Below, one piece after another: positions 37,523 to 46,613 of a stretch of 64,000 nucleotides of DNA (position 1 is the stretch's first letter; each line of letters opens with the position of its first letter). The notes below the pieces were generated by a model that was given only the letters and a program-made list of their open reading frames with translations, was not told where the DNA came from and searched no databases. Source of the stretch: Tsukamurella conjunctivitidis (GTDB lineage: Bacteria > Actinomycetota > Actinomycetes > Mycobacteriales > Mycobacteriaceae); contig NZ_VIGX01000009.1 in assembly GCF_007858475.1 (NCBI RefSeq), positions 62,001 to 126,000 on the forward strand, given 5' to 3'. The position numbers and the translations under genes were made by a program.

Positions 37523-38380
37523 TCACCCCCGGAAGACCAGTTCGCTGTTGGTGCCCCAGATGCCGATCGTCATCAGCATGTCGAGCACCACGATCGCCAC
37601 CATCGAGGCGCGGACCGCACGGCCCGACGCCACGCCCACGCCCTCGGGGCCGCCTGCGGCGAAGAAGCCCTGGTAGCAGTGGATGAGGATGACGGCGCAG
37701 ATGAAGACGACCACCTTGGCGATGGAGGCGACGAGGTCGGCGGGGGAGAGGAACTGCTCGAAGTAGTGCTCGTAGGTGCCCGCCGCGTCACCCTGCGCCA
37801 GCGTCACGATGGTGCTGGAGGCGAAGAAGCTGACGATGATCGCGATGAGGAAGATCGGGACGATCGCGACGACGCCGGCGATCATGCGGGTGCTCACCAC
37901 GAAGGAGATGGACCGCAGGCCGAGGGCCTCGAGTGCGTCGATCTCCTCGGTGATGCGCATGGCGCCGATCTCGGCCGTCATGCGGCATCCGGCCTGCACC
38001 GCGAAGCCCGCGGCGGCGAGGATCGGCGCGAATTCGCGGGTGTTGGCGAGCGCGGCGATGACGCCCGTGAGCGGGCCCATACCGAGCAGGTCGAGGGAGG
38101 CGAAGGCCTGGATGGCGACGGTGCCGCCCACCGCGAGCCCGAGCACGACCATCATCAGCGAGGTGCCGCCGCCGACGATCACCGCGCCCCGCCCCCAGGT
38201 GAGGTCGGTGATGGTGCGGATCGTCTGCTTCGGGTAGTTGCGCAGGGCGTGCGGGATGAGGGCGACCGAGGCGACGACGAAGGACACCATCTGGCCGAGC
38301 CGGGCGAGCGTACTGCGGACGCCGTCCGACAGGCGGCCGAGGAAGCGGAACCCTCTCGGGCGGTACGGGGCGATGGTCAT
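37523..38380 (-). CDS. yrbEB: YrbEB / MlaE-type permease of the Mce importer
   Basis: A 285-residue permease with about six transmembrane helices and the MlaE signature VQAGCRMTAEIGAMRITEEIDALEALGL, where the EExDAL motif contacts the ATPase MceG. It pairs with YrbEA to form the membrane part of the Mce lipid ABC importer. MceG is not in the window, as is usual. The start ATG 38380 lies five bases after the yrbEA stop. Confidence 0.92.
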   Translation of the reverse strand: MTIAPYRPRGFRFLGRLSDGVRSTLARLGQMVSFVVASVALIPHALRNYPKQTIRTITDLTWGRGAVIVGGGTSLMMVVLGLAVGGTVAIQAFASLDLLGMGPLTGVIAALANTREFAPILAAAGFAVQAGCRMTAEIGAMRITEEIDALEALGLRSISFVVSTRMIAGVVAIVPIFLIAIIVSFFASSTIVTLAQGDAAGTYEHYFEQFLSPADLVASIAKVVVFICAVILIHCYQGFFAAGGPEGVGVASGRAVRASMVAIVVLDMLMTIGIWGTNSELVFRG

Positions 38381-38385
38381 GCGGA

Positions 38386-39240
38386 TCAGCCCACCCTCAT
38401 CGGGAAATAGGTCGTGTAGATCTGGGTGAGTGCGAAGTTGAGCACGATGATGCCCACGGTGGAGACCACCACGGTGGTGTTCACCGCGTCGGCGACGCCG
38501 CGCGCGCCGCCCTTCGCCTCGAGGCCGTGCTGGCAGCCGAGGACGGCGATCATGATGCCGAAGATCGCGGCCTTGATCAGGGAGAAGCCGAAGTCCCGCG
38601 TGGTGGCGTAGGCGCCGAAGCTGAGCCAGTAGGAGCCCGGTGTCACGCTCTGCCCGGCGACGGCCAGGTAGTAGGCGGCGCCGATGCCGACGACGGTGAT
38701 GAAGATGCAGAGCAGCGGCGCGACGAAGGCGGCCGCGAGGATCCGCGGGACGACGAGCCGGCGCACGGGGTCGATGCCCATGACCCGCATGGCGTCGACC
38801 TCCTCGCGGATGGTGCGCGAGCCGAGGTCGGCGGCGATGGCGGAGGCGCCGGCGCCTCCGAGGAGCAGGCCTGCGGCCATCGGCGCGGCCTGCTGGATGA
38901 CGGTCAGGCCGCTCGCGGCGCCCATGAGGGAGCCGGCGCCGATCTGGTTGACGATGCTGCCGATCTGGATCGTCACGATCACGCCGAAGGGGATGGCCAT
39001 GAGGAAGGCGGGGACCGCGGTGACGCTGACCAGGAACCAGGCCTGGACGACGATCTCGCGGAACTGGATCCGACCGCGCAGGAGGTCCGTCACCATCGAT
39101 ACCGACGAGTGGAGCACCAGCTCGACCGTGCGCCCGAGGGTGCGGACGGGACCGAGTGCGTTCTCGTCGAGGTTCCTGCGGAGCGCGTCGACGGGCCCGG
39201 GCCGGGCGGCGGGGGCTTCCTGAGACGATTGCGATGGCAT
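38386..39240 (-). CDS. yrbEA: YrbEA / MlaE-type permease, first gene of the mce operon
   Basis: A 284-residue MlaE-family permease with the GGAGASAIAADLGSRTIREEVDAMRVMGIDPVRRLVVPR signature and about six helices. It is the first gene of the leftward 12-gene operon. A perfect AAGGAGGT precedes ATG 39240, and the shared operator lies about 20 bases further upstream, so this is the control point of the operon. Together with YrbEB, the six Mce proteins and an unlinked ATPase it should import lipids such as fatty or mycolic acids. Confidence 0.92.
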   Translation of the reverse strand: MPSQSSQEAPAARPGPVDALRRNLDENALGPVRTLGRTVELVLHSSVSMVTDLLRGRIQFREIVVQAWFLVSVTAVPAFLMAIPFGVIVTIQIGSIVNQIGAGSLMGAASGLTVIQQAAPMAAGLLLGGAGASAIAADLGSRTIREEVDAMRVMGIDPVRRLVVPRILAAAFVAPLLCIFITVVGIGAAYYLAVAGQSVTPGSYWLSFGAYATTRDFGFSLIKAAIFGIMIAVLGCQHGLEAKGGARGVADAVNTTVVVSTVGIIVLNFALTQIYTTYFPMRVG

Positions 39241-39258
39241 AGCTCACCTCCTTCCTGC

Positions 39259-39280
39259 CACATGTTAGGGAATGTTCTCT
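39259..39280 (-). promoter_or_regulatory. mce operon promoter/operator, matches 18845-18866
   Basis: TTAGGGAATGTTCTCT at 39265-39280 repeats the operator at 18851-18866 with two changes. On the coding strand it reads AGAGAACATTCCCTAACAT, so TAACAT is a plausible -10 hexamer and the inverted repeat covers the spacer. Confidence 0.55.
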
Positions 39281-39369
39281 ATCTCGGCGGGGTTTTCCGG
39301 CGAATTTCCGGGCCCGGGCGTCAGTCGGCTGATTTCGCTGGTGGCGAGGGGTTGGGGTACCCTGGTCCG

Positions 39370-39411
39370 GTTGCCTTTCGGGCAACGCTCCTGCCGTGGA
39401 GAGTCCACGGC
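39370..39411 (+). promoter_or_regulatory. structured rpsF leader (candidate S6:S18 autoregulatory RNA)
   Basis: Two hairpins lie in the rpsF leader: GTTGCC-TTTCG-GGCAAC (39370-39386), preceded by CCG, and GCCGTGGA-GAG-TCCACGGC (39393-39411). Many bacteria carry an S6:S18-binding RNA with an exposed CCG before rpsF. The match here is by position and shape only. Confidence 0.35.
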
Positions 39412-39442
39412 CGCATAGTCCATAGGAGGAGGCGAAAAGCCC

Positions 39443-39727
39443 ATGCGTAATTACGAACTGATGGTGATCCTGGATCCGAGCCTGGATGAGCGCACCGTCG
39501 CGCCCTCGCTGGAGACCTTCCTGAACGTGGTCCGCAAGGACGGCGGATCGGTCGGGAACGTCGACATCTGGGGCAAGCGCCGTCTTGCTTACGAGATCTC
39601 CAAGAACGCCGAGGGCATCTACGCGGTGATCGATCTGACCGCCGAGCCGGCCACGGTCAACGAGCTGGATCGTCAGCTCAAGCTGAACGAGTCGGTGCTG
39701 CGCACTAAGGTGCTGCGGCAGAACTAG
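39443..39727 (+). CDS. rpsF: 30S ribosomal protein S6
   Basis: The 94-residue protein has the full S6 ferredoxin-like fold: [15 protein letters not shown] at the start, then [26 protein letters not shown] and the C-terminal [12 protein letters not shown]. It binds S18 and the central domain of 16S rRNA. It opens the rpsF-ssb-rpsR-rplI operon. AGGAGGAGG precedes the ATG at slightly long spacing. Confidence 0.97.
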   Translation: MRNYELMVILDPSLDERTVAPSLETFLNVVRKDGGSVGNVDIWGKRRLAYEISKNAEGIYAVIDLTAEPATVNELDRQLKLNESVLRTKVLRQN

Positions 39728-39755
39728 TCGCGCACTAACGACAGGGAGAGACACC

Positions 39756-40286
39756 ATGGCAGGCGACACGATCATCACGGTCATCGGCAATCTGACGGCG
39801 GATCCGGAGCTGCGCTTCACCCCGTCGGGTGCGGCGGTGGCCAACTTCACCGTCGCCTCCACGCCCCGGACCTTCGACCGGAACACCAACGAGTGGAAGG
39901 ACGGCGAGGCGCTGTTCCTGCGCTGCAACATCTGGCGTGAGGCGGCGGAGAACGTCGCCGAATCGCTCACGAAGGGCACGCGCGTCATCGTCTCCGGCCG
40001 GCTCAAGCAGCGGTCGTACGACGATCGCGAGGGCCAGCGGCGCACAGTGGTGGAACTCGAGGTCGACGAGATCGGCCCCTCCCTTCGATACGCGACGGCG
40101 AAGCCGACGCGCACGCAGCGCGGCGGTGGCGGCGGCGGTTTCGGTGGCGGCCAGGGCGGCGGTGGCGGTTACAGCCAGCCCGCCCAGCAGGCTCCGCGCC
40201 AGAACCAGCCCGCAGACGATCCGTGGGGCAGCGCCCCCGCGGCCGGGAGCAGCTTCGGCGGAAGCAACGACGATCCGCCGTTCTGA
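39756..40286 (+). CDS. ssb: single-stranded DNA-binding protein
   Basis: A 176-residue SSB with N-terminal OB fold ([57 protein letters not shown]), a Gly/Gln-rich linker with [16 protein letters not shown], and the acidic tip DDPPF that recruits replication and repair proteins. It protects single-stranded DNA at forks, fitting the nearby dnaB helicase gene. Length and layout match mycobacterial SSB. Confidence 0.97.
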   Translation: MAGDTIITVIGNLTADPELRFTPSGAAVANFTVASTPRTFDRNTNEWKDGEALFLRCNIWREAAENVAESLTKGTRVIVSGRLKQRSYDDREGQRRTVVELEVDEIGPSLRYATAKPTRTQRGGGGGGFGGGQGGGGGYSQPAQQAPRQNQPADDPWGSAPAAGSSFGGSNDDPPF

Positions 40287-40364
40287 TCCCCGGGATCGAA
40301 CACTGTGAAGGGCCCGTCCGGTTCGCCGGAGGCCCAGTAGACCTCATCAAGGAGTACCAACACC

Positions 40365-40622
40365 ATGGCCGGTAAGGGCAATGGCCGGAAGGTGCGCGTC
40401 GAGAAGGCCGTCAAGGCCAAGGCGTGCACGTTCTGCAAGGAGAAGAACACCAAGATCGACTACAAGGACACCACGCTGCTGCGTCGGTTCCTGTCGGAGC
40501 GGGGCAAGATCCGCAGCCGTCGTGTGACGGGCAACTGCGTCCAGCACCAGCGCGACATCGCGATCGCCGTCAAGAACGCGCGTGAGGTGGCCCTGCTGCC
40601 GTTCACGTCGACGACCCGCTAA
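40365..40622 (+). CDS. rpsR: 30S ribosomal protein S18, cysteine-bearing form
   Basis: An 85-residue S18 with CTFC near residue 22 and a third cysteine in GNCVQHQRD, so it is the zinc-binding (C+) type. Mycolate bacteria often have a second, cysteine-free S18 elsewhere that replaces it when zinc is scarce. The core [20 protein letters not shown] is standard. It forms a heterodimer with S6 in the small subunit platform. Confidence 0.96.
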   Translation: MAGKGNGRKVRVEKAVKAKACTFCKEKNTKIDYKDTTLLRRFLSERGKIRSRRVTGNCVQHQRDIAIAVKNAREVALLPFTSTTR

Positions 40623-40636
40623 GGAGGGGTGAAGAA

Positions 40637-41089
40637 ATGAAGCTCATCCTCACCGCCGACGTCGACAACCTGGGCGCCCCCGGCGACACCGTCGAGGTCA
40701 AGGACGGCTACGGCCGCAACTACCTGCTGCCCCGCGGCCTGGCCATCGTCGCCACTCGTGGTGCCGAGAAGCAGGTCGAGGGCATCCGCCGCAGCCAGGA
40801 GGCCAAGCGCGTGCGCGGCCTCGATCACGCCAACGAGCTGAAGCAGGCCATCGAGGGCCTCGAGTCCGTCTCGCTGACCGTGAAGACCGCCGAGTCGGGC
40901 AAGCTCTTCGGCTCGGTCACCGCTGCCGATGTCGCCGCCGCGCTCAAGACCGCCGGCGGCCCCGCCGTCGACAAGCGCAGCATCGAGCTGCCGCAGGGGC
41001 ACATCAAGTCCACGGGCTCGTTCCCCGTGGTCGTGGTGCTGCACCCCGACGTGCGCGCGAAGTTCGCGCTCACCGTCGCCGCGCAGTAA
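40637..41089 (+). CDS. rplI: 50S ribosomal protein L9
   Basis: The 150-residue L9 has the N-terminal rRNA-binding domain ([35 protein letters not shown]), a long connecting helix, and the C-terminal domain. Last gene of the ribosomal operon; AAGGAGGGGTG directly precedes the ATG and a strong terminator follows 15 bases after the stop. Confidence 0.97.
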   Translation: MKLILTADVDNLGAPGDTVEVKDGYGRNYLLPRGLAIVATRGAEKQVEGIRRSQEAKRVRGLDHANELKQAIEGLESVSLTVKTAESGKLFGSVTAADVAAALKTAGGPAVDKRSIELPQGHIKSTGSFPVVVVLHPDVRAKFALTVAAQ

Positions 41090-41104
41090 CAGGCACGGAC
41101 GCAA

Positions 41105-41136
41105 GAACCCCCATCGCCCTCGGGCGGTGGGGGTTC
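41105..41136 (+). terminator. terminator of the rpsF operon
   Basis: GAACCCCCA pairs with TGGGGGTTC and, after one mismatch, CGCCC with GGGCG around a 2-base turn, giving about 14 pairs between 41105 and 41136. It is also placed to stop the convergent gene at 41156. Confidence 0.8.
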
Positions 41137-41155
41137 CGTCGTCTCCGGGGAACGA

Positions 41156-41650
41156 TCAGACGGTGATCGTGCCCACGCAGGGGGTGCTGGTCTGGGTGCC
41201 GATCCACTCGCTGCCCGCGCCCGCCTTGATGACCAGGTTGAAGGTCACGGCGCCCTTGCCGGTGGTGACGGGCGTCTTGTTGAGGACGGGCAGGGGGCCG
41301 ACGCCGCTCAGTTTCGCGCTGCCGAACTTGCCGGTGGTCGTGTTGTTCCACGACAGGGTCGCGGTCGAGGCGAACTGGCTCAGCACGAGGTCGCGGGCGC
41401 CGGCGTTGCCGGTCGCGCCGACGAGGATCTGGCCGTTGCCGCCGACGGTGGCGGTCACCTTCCACGTCAGCATCTGGCCGCCGACCACGAACATCGGGTT
41501 GGCGCTCGTGCAGGTGGCGGACACCGGAGCCGGCTTCGGCTTCGGTGCGGGGGTCGGGGCCGCACCCGCGGGCCCGATGGCGCACGTGGCGACGGCCGCG
41601 AGCGAGACCGCGACTCCGGCTGTGCGCGCCGCGATCGTGGAGGTGTTCAT
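41156..41650 (-). CDS. secreted protein of unknown function
   Basis: The 164-residue product has a Sec signal peptide (TAGVAVSLAAVATCAIGPAGAA), a Pro/Lys/Ala linker, and a beta-sandwich-like domain starting SATCTSANPMFVVGGQMLTWKVTATVGG and ending STPCVGTITV. Two cysteines frame the domain and probably form a disulfide. GGAAGGA precedes ATG 41650. It resembles small exported proteins of Tsukamurella-like bacteria but no named domain is recognised. Confidence 0.65.
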   Translation of the reverse strand: MNTSTIAARTAGVAVSLAAVATCAIGPAGAAPTPAPKPKPAPVSATCTSANPMFVVGGQMLTWKVTATVGGNGQILVGATGNAGARDLVLSQFASTATLSWNNTTTGKFGSAKLSGVGPLPVLNKTPVTTGKGAVTFNLVIKAGAGSEWIGTQTSTPCVGTITV

Positions 41651-42192
41651 CGGGTGGGTCCTTCCGCAGTGGGTGATGCACCGATCAGAATACGCGGCGA
41701 CAGGGGCCGGAAGAAGCTGCACCGTCGTCCGGTGACGCGTTCGCGCTGGTAGGAGCCCCAGCAGGTGACCGACGGGTAACAACTGGGGGTGGTTTTCTCT
41801 GCGCGACGGTGGCGGATTCACTCACGACACGCCCGAATGTCAGGTCGGTGCGACACGCGGGGGAATCTCGATCCACAACGATACACAGGCGAAGTACCCG
41901 GTAGGACCTGCAGCGATGCGGGGAAGCCCGGTGCGTATCCACAAGTTTTCCCCATCGGTCCACACAGTCCTCCCCACCCTGACCGCGGGCCCTCCACAAT
42001 CCGCTCACAGATCCATCCACAGCTCCGCTTTGCGGTCCCGACCCGAGCGCCTAGCGTTCACGTGCGTCCAGCGCGCGCCCGGGAGCGAGCTTCGTGAGCA
42101 ACGAACTTGTCAGGGTGTCGCGGTAGACCGAGAGAAGAACTGGTGAGCCTCGCCGCCGCACGGCGGCCCGGGGCGTGAGAGGTGGGTGCGCG
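41651..42192. other. gene-free region upstream of dnaB with five TCCACA words
   Basis: No convincing gene is seen in these 542 bases. Five copies of TCCACA, the core of DnaA boxes, start at 41872, 41938, 41959, 41993 and 42016, all on the same strand. The best is GTATCCACA, one change from the consensus TTATCCACA. The base content is visibly lower in GC than in the genes around it. It must also contain the dnaB promoter, which I could not place. Confidence 0.5.
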
Positions 42193-43599
42193 GTGTCGGT
42201 CACGGACGAGCAGGAGTTCACTCCGGGCCCTGTCGGACGTCCGGAGCCCGCCCCCGGTGCCCCGCCCGCCGAGGACTTCGGCCGCCAGCCCCCACAGGAC
42301 ATCGCGGCCGAGCAGTCCGTGCTGGGCGCCATGATGCTCTCCAAGGACGCCATCGCGGACGTCCTCGAGGTGATCACCCCCGGCGACTTCTACCGGCCCG
42401 CGCACCAGTCCGTGTACGACGCGATCCTCGACCTCTACGGCGCCGGCGAGCCCGCGGACGCCGTGACGGTGTCGGCGACGCTCGACCGCAAGGGCGAGCT
42501 GAAGCGCGTCGGCGGCGCGCCGTACCTCCACACCCTGATCTCCACCGTGCCCACCGCGGCCAACGCCGGCTACTACGCGGAGATCGTCGCGGAGAAGGCG
42601 ATCCTGCGGCGGCTCGTCGAGGCGGGGACGCGGATCGTCCAGTACGGCTACTCGGGCTCCGACGGTGCCGATGTCGCCGAGGTCGTGGACCGCGCGCAGG
42701 CCGCGGTCTACGACGTGACCGAGCGCAAGGCCTCCGAGGACTACGTGATCCTCGAGGAGCTGCTGCAGCCCACGATGGACGAGATCGACGCGATCGCCTC
42801 GCGCGGTGGCGTCAGTATGGGTGTCCCCACCGGCTTCACGGACTTCGACGCCCTCACCAACGGCCTGCACGCCGGCCAGATGATCATCGTCGCCGGCCGT
42901 CCCGGCGCCGGTAAGTCGACGATGGCGCTCGACGTGCTGCGATCCTGTGCCATCGAGCACCAGATGCCGGGGGTCCTGTTCAGCCTCGAGATGAGCAAGA
43001 CCGAGGTCGTGATGCGCCTGCTCTCCGCGGAGGCGCGGATCAAGCTGGCCGATATGCGTTCGGGCAAGATGTCCGACGACGACTGGACCCGCCTGGCCCG
43101 CCGCATGTCGGAGATCTCCGAGGCGCCGCTGTTCGTCGACGATTCGCCGAACCTCACGATGATGGAGATCCGTGCGAAGGCCCGCCGCCTCAAGCAGCGG
43201 CACGACCTCAAGCTCATCGTCATCGACTACCTGCAGCTGATGACCTCCGGCAAGAAGGTCGAATCGCGCCAGCAGGAGGTCTCGGAGTTCTCGCGGCAGC
43301 TCAAGCTGCTCGCGAAGGAGCTCGAGGTCCCGCTCATCGCCGTCGCACAGCTCAACCGTGGTCCCGAGCAGCGGACCGATAAGAAGCCCCAGGTCGCCGA
43401 TCTCCGCGAGTCCGGCTCGCTCGAGCAGGACGCCGACATGGTCGTGCTGGTGCACCGTCCCGACGCCTACGAGCGCGACGATCCGCGCGCCGGCGAGGCC
43501 GACTTCATCCTCGGCAAGCACCGCGCCGGCCCCACCGCCACCGTCACAGTCGCCCACCAGCTGCACTACTCCCGCTTCGTGGACATGGCCAAGGGCTGA
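42193..43599 (+). CDS. dnaB: replicative DNA helicase DnaB
   Basis: A 468-residue hexameric helicase that unwinds DNA ahead of the replisome. It has the N-terminal DnaG-interacting domain (PPQDIAAEQSVLGAMMLSKDAI), a linker, and the RecA-like motor with Walker A GRPGAGKST and Walker B LIVIDYLQLM; the FSLEMSK and QLNRGPEQR motifs are intact. No intein interrupts it, unlike in some mycobacteria. GTG 42193 follows GAGAGGTGGG. The gene is complete up to the usual end (SRFVDMAKG), and the transposon starts nine bases after its stop codon. Confidence 0.97.
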   Translation: MSVTDEQEFTPGPVGRPEPAPGAPPAEDFGRQPPQDIAAEQSVLGAMMLSKDAIADVLEVITPGDFYRPAHQSVYDAILDLYGAGEPADAVTVSATLDRKGELKRVGGAPYLHTLISTVPTAANAGYYAEIVAEKAILRRLVEAGTRIVQYGYSGSDGADVAEVVDRAQAAVYDVTERKASEDYVILEELLQPTMDEIDAIASRGGVSMGVPTGFTDFDALTNGLHAGQMIIVAGRPGAGKSTMALDVLRSCAIEHQMPGVLFSLEMSKTEVVMRLLSAEARIKLADMRSGKMSDDDWTRLARRMSEISEAPLFVDDSPNLTMMEIRAKARRLKQRHDLKLIVIDYLQLMTSGKKVESRQQEVSEFSRQLKLLAKELEVPLIAVAQLNRGPEQRTDKKPQVADLRESGSLEQDADMVVLVHRPDAYERDDPRAGEADFILGKHRAGPTATVTVAHQLHYSRFVDMAKG

Positions 43600-43607
43600 A
43601 CCCCGCT

Positions 43608-43676
43608 TGTAGGGTCCCAGATTCCGTGGCGGAATCCCAAGCTACGTGGCGGACAGTTGGCGGATCCGCCAACTGT
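43608..43676. repeat. Tn7-like left end with TnsB-type sites and a 24-base palindrome
   Basis: The end begins TGTAGGGTCCCAG. CGTGGCGGA occurs as direct repeats at 43625-43633 and 43645-43653, 20 bases apart. The second runs into a perfect 24-base palindrome at 43653-43676 centred on GGATCC, with half ACAGTTGGCGGA. ATTCCG-TGG-CGGAAT is a further inverted repeat. These are likely TnsB binding sites and may also hold the tns promoter. Confidence 0.65.
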
Positions 43677-43734
43677 TTGGGACACGCCGGGGCACGTCCC
43701 CGCATCTGAGGGCGGAAGTGGCACCGTCAAGACC

Positions 43735-44469
43735 ATGTCGCCCGGCAGCTCCGCGGGGACCGCGGTGGAAGTATCGTTCCGCCGCGGTGAGGACCTCTGT
43801 GAGCGGACCGTGGAGTGGAAGTCGGCCGCAATGGAGGACCTTCGCGAGGCAGCGCCGTGGCGCACATTTCGCTGGTATCGAGGGCAGAAACACTACTCGG
43901 GGTGGTACTGGTCGAGCACTACCCGCGATCTGGTGATCTATGAGTCCCGCCTGGAGCTCGCTAACCTGATGCTCGCAGACTTCGACGATCGGGTTCGGGG
44001 CATCGTGGCCCAGCCTTTCCTTCTCGCGACTGAGGTCGATGGTGTCCTGCGGAGGCACGTTCCGGACTTCCTACTCGATACTGATTCCGGCCCGGTCGTC
44101 GTTGACGTAAAGCCTGCTCGAAGGCTTGATAATGATGATGTTGCAAGGGTTTTGAACTTGACTCGGGATGTCGTCGAGGCCAAGGGGTGGCGATACGAGG
44201 TCGCCACCGAGCCGCCGCCGCGGAGGGCCGCGAATGTCAGATTCCTCGCTGGCTATCGGCGCGAGAGTGCAATCGTGCCTGACCATTGCGAGGCGGTTCA
44301 GGCGGTCGCTCAGGTGGGATTGACGATTGGTGCTCTCATCGATCGGATGCCAGATCGTCCTGACGCGAGCGTGCGAGCGGCGGTGCTGCACTTGATATGG
44401 CGGCGTCGGCTGCACGTCGACATTGACGCCGCAATCACTAGTCGCACTCAGATTTCGAGGGTCTTGTGA
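43735..44469 (+). CDS. tnsA: TnsA-type transposon endonuclease
   Basis: A 244-residue restriction-like nuclease that cuts the 5' strands of the transposon and so allows cut-and-paste movement. Catalytic positions of the PD-(D/E)xK fold are visible: Glu70 in YESRLEL, Asp111 in HVPDFLL, and Asp124-x-Lys126 in VVVDVKP. The C-terminal part (from about residue 165) is helical and should bind TnsC, as in Tn7. ATG 43735 is chosen because the earlier in-frame start lies inside the transposon-end palindrome; the ribosome site is weak. It overlaps tnsB by four bases. Confidence 0.85.
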   Translation: MSPGSSAGTAVEVSFRRGEDLCERTVEWKSAAMEDLREAAPWRTFRWYRGQKHYSGWYWSSTTRDLVIYESRLELANLMLADFDDRVRGIVAQPFLLATEVDGVLRRHVPDFLLDTDSGPVVVDVKPARRLDNDDVARVLNLTRDVVEAKGWRYEVATEPPPRRAANVRFLAGYRRESAIVPDHCEAVQAVAQVGLTIGALIDRMPDRPDASVRAAVLHLIWRRRLHVDIDAAITSRTQISRVL

Positions 44470-46613
44470 GTGGCGTTGAGCGGGTTGAGGTTGGCGGACG
44501 GTACATGTACGACGGCGAGGCGTTCGAGATCGTGGAGCTCGCCACGGCTAAGGGCGTCGTCGATGTGCTGGGGAAAAGCGCTGCAGGGCAGTACATGCGA
44601 GTTGGCCTCGCGGAGTTGCTGTCTTCGGTCCGGGGTCGGGTCCTCCCGACCGGCCCTGGCGTTTCGAGCACTGATGCAACCGAGCCTGCAGGCGTCATCT
44701 TCGGTGAGTTGTCCGCGGCAGAGCTTCAGAAGGTGACGGAACGCGCGGGGCACGTACGCGAGATTCTTACCGGGTACAGATCTGGCAGCGCGGAGACTGC
44801 GAGCAAGGGGGAGCCCAGGCCGGAGTTTTCCGGCGACCGCCCGCTCACTGACCGCTACGCAGCGAAGGCGCGCGAACTGGGCGTCGGCTTGCGATCTGTG
44901 GAGCGGTGGGTGTCCAAGTTCCGCACTGAAGGGCCCGCAGGCCTGGTAGACGCGCGACGTACGAGAGAGGCGGAGCCCTTCCCGTCTGTCGATCGGCGGT
45001 GGTTAGACACAGCTGTCGAAGTCATGGTTGAGCACGCCACCGAGTCGAAACCGTCCCGCACGATGGTGATGGCACGCGCGGAGGCACGGGTCTTGGCGCG
45101 ATTCGGAGAAGGGGTCGTCGCCATCCCGTCTCGGACAAATGCTTTCCGCGTTCTCGAGTATCTGGAACAGCGCTATCCCACATTTCGACTGTCTGCCAAG
45201 CGAAATCGCGACATCGCTGAGCGGCCAGAAGGCGTGTACGGCAAGCTCCGTCCAACTCGGCCTGGCGAGTACATGCTGATGGACACAACCAGGCTCGATG
45301 TCTTCGGGCTCGATCCTCTGACGCTGCGATGGGTGCAGGTCGAACTGACCGTCGCGATGGACTGGTACACCCGCTGCATCACCGGGTTGCGATTGACCCC
45401 GGTTTCCACGAAATCGGTTGATGTAGCGACCGTGATGTACGAGGTTTTCAGCCCACGTCCGGCCGGCGCGGACTGGCCGGAATACGCGGTGTGGCCAGCT
45501 CACGGAGTACCGCGGTCGGTACTTGTAGATGTCACCGCGGAGCGGCCAGCGGATGCGGCCGCTGGACCAGCTATTGTCCCTGAGACACTGGTCGTGGACC
45601 ATGGCAAGGTCTACCTCTCGAACCACGTGATGAGTGTGTGCCAGCGCTTCGGGATTTCGGTGCAGCCAGCTCGGCTCCGAACCGGCCGCGACAAAGGGCC
45701 AGTTGAGCGGTTCTTTCGTACTATTCGTGAAGATCTCCTCCAGGCCTTGCCGGGGTACAAGGGACCTGATGTCCACTCGCGCGGCGAGGATCCTGAGGGC
45801 GGAGCGTTCTTCTACATCGACGAGCTCGAAAGCATCATCCGCGAGTGGGTTGCGCAGGTCTACCACCACCGCCAGCATTCGAGCCTGCTCGACCCGCGAG
45901 TTCCGGGCTTACGTATGTCGCCCGCCGCGATGTTCGAGCACGGTGTTTCTCGCGCCGGATACATTGAGGCGCCTCGCGATCCGGACCTGGCATTCGAGTT
46001 CCTCAAGCCGGTATGGCGGAAAATTCTTCACTACGGTGTCGAGATCGGAGGCCGCCGCTACAACGGAGACGGGCTCAACGGCTACCGTAACCTCGCGAGC
46101 CGGTTCACCGGCGAGGCCAAGGGACGATGGCCGATCCACTGCGATCCCGACGACATCACCAAGGTGTACTTCCGGCGCCCAGATGAGCGGACCTGGCACA
46201 CATTGGTGTGGGAGCACGCACCGTCGATCGATATGCCGTTCAGCGAGGATGCACTGCTCTACGCAAGGAAGCTAGCAGCATCGAAGTACCGATTCCCCAA
46301 CGACCGCCTTGCGGTAGCTGACTTGTTGGAGCGGTGGAACATCGGCCTGGGCTCGACCCGAGTGGAACGGCGCATTGCATTGAGAATGTCACGCGAGACC
46401 GAACTGTCGCAGCGACCGCAGGGCGAAGCGCGTGTGGATCGACTGCCGTCGGTCGCCCGCGTGCTCGCTCCCGACCAGGACGAAAGCGATGTGCAAGCAG
46501 AGGACACCGCGATTGATCGCGGTCTCGACTACGCCGGCGAGGAAGGTGACGACGATCGATTCGACCAGGAAAACATCGATGACTTCTACTCCGACGCGCT
46601 GGAGGACGTATGA
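44466..46613 (+). CDS. tnsB: TnsB-type DDE transposase
   Basis: A 715-residue Mu/TnsB-family integrase that binds the transposon ends and joins the 3' strands to target DNA. The N-terminal 250 residues hold helix-turn-helix units (YAAKARELGVGLRSVERWVSKFRTEGPAGLVD). The RNase H fold shows Asp273 in MLMDTTRLDVF, Asp378 in LVVDHGKVYLS and Glu414 in KGPVERFFRTIRE, the normal D-D(35)E spacing. A Mu-type C-terminal beta-barrel follows, and the last 60 residues are acidic (ending DDRFDQENIDDFYSDALEDV), a tail that may contact TnsC. GTG 44466 overlaps the tnsA stop codon. GC content is lower than in the flanking chromosome. Confidence 0.92.
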   Translation: MSGVERVEVGGRYMYDGEAFEIVELATAKGVVDVLGKSAAGQYMRVGLAELLSSVRGRVLPTGPGVSSTDATEPAGVIFGELSAAELQKVTERAGHVREILTGYRSGSAETASKGEPRPEFSGDRPLTDRYAAKARELGVGLRSVERWVSKFRTEGPAGLVDARRTREAEPFPSVDRRWLDTAVEVMVEHATESKPSRTMVMARAEARVLARFGEGVVAIPSRTNAFRVLEYLEQRYPTFRLSAKRNRDIAERPEGVYGKLRPTRPGEYMLMDTTRLDVFGLDPLTLRWVQVELTVAMDWYTRCITGLRLTPVSTKSVDVATVMYEVFSPRPAGADWPEYAVWPAHGVPRSVLVDVTAERPADAAAGPAIVPETLVVDHGKVYLSNHVMSVCQRFGISVQPARLRTGRDKGPVERFFRTIREDLLQALPGYKGPDVHSRGEDPEGGAFFYIDELESIIREWVAQVYHHRQHSSLLDPRVPGLRMSPAAMFEHGVSRAGYIEAPRDPDLAFEFLKPVWRKILHYGVEIGGRRYNGDGLNGYRNLASRFTGEAKGRWPIHCDPDDITKVYFRRPDERTWHTLVWEHAPSIDMPFSEDALLYARKLAASKYRFPNDRLAVADLLERWNIGLGSTRVERRIALRMSRETELSQRPQGEARVDRLPSVARVLAPDQDESDVQAEDTAIDRGLDYAGEEGDDDRFDQENIDDFYSDALEDV

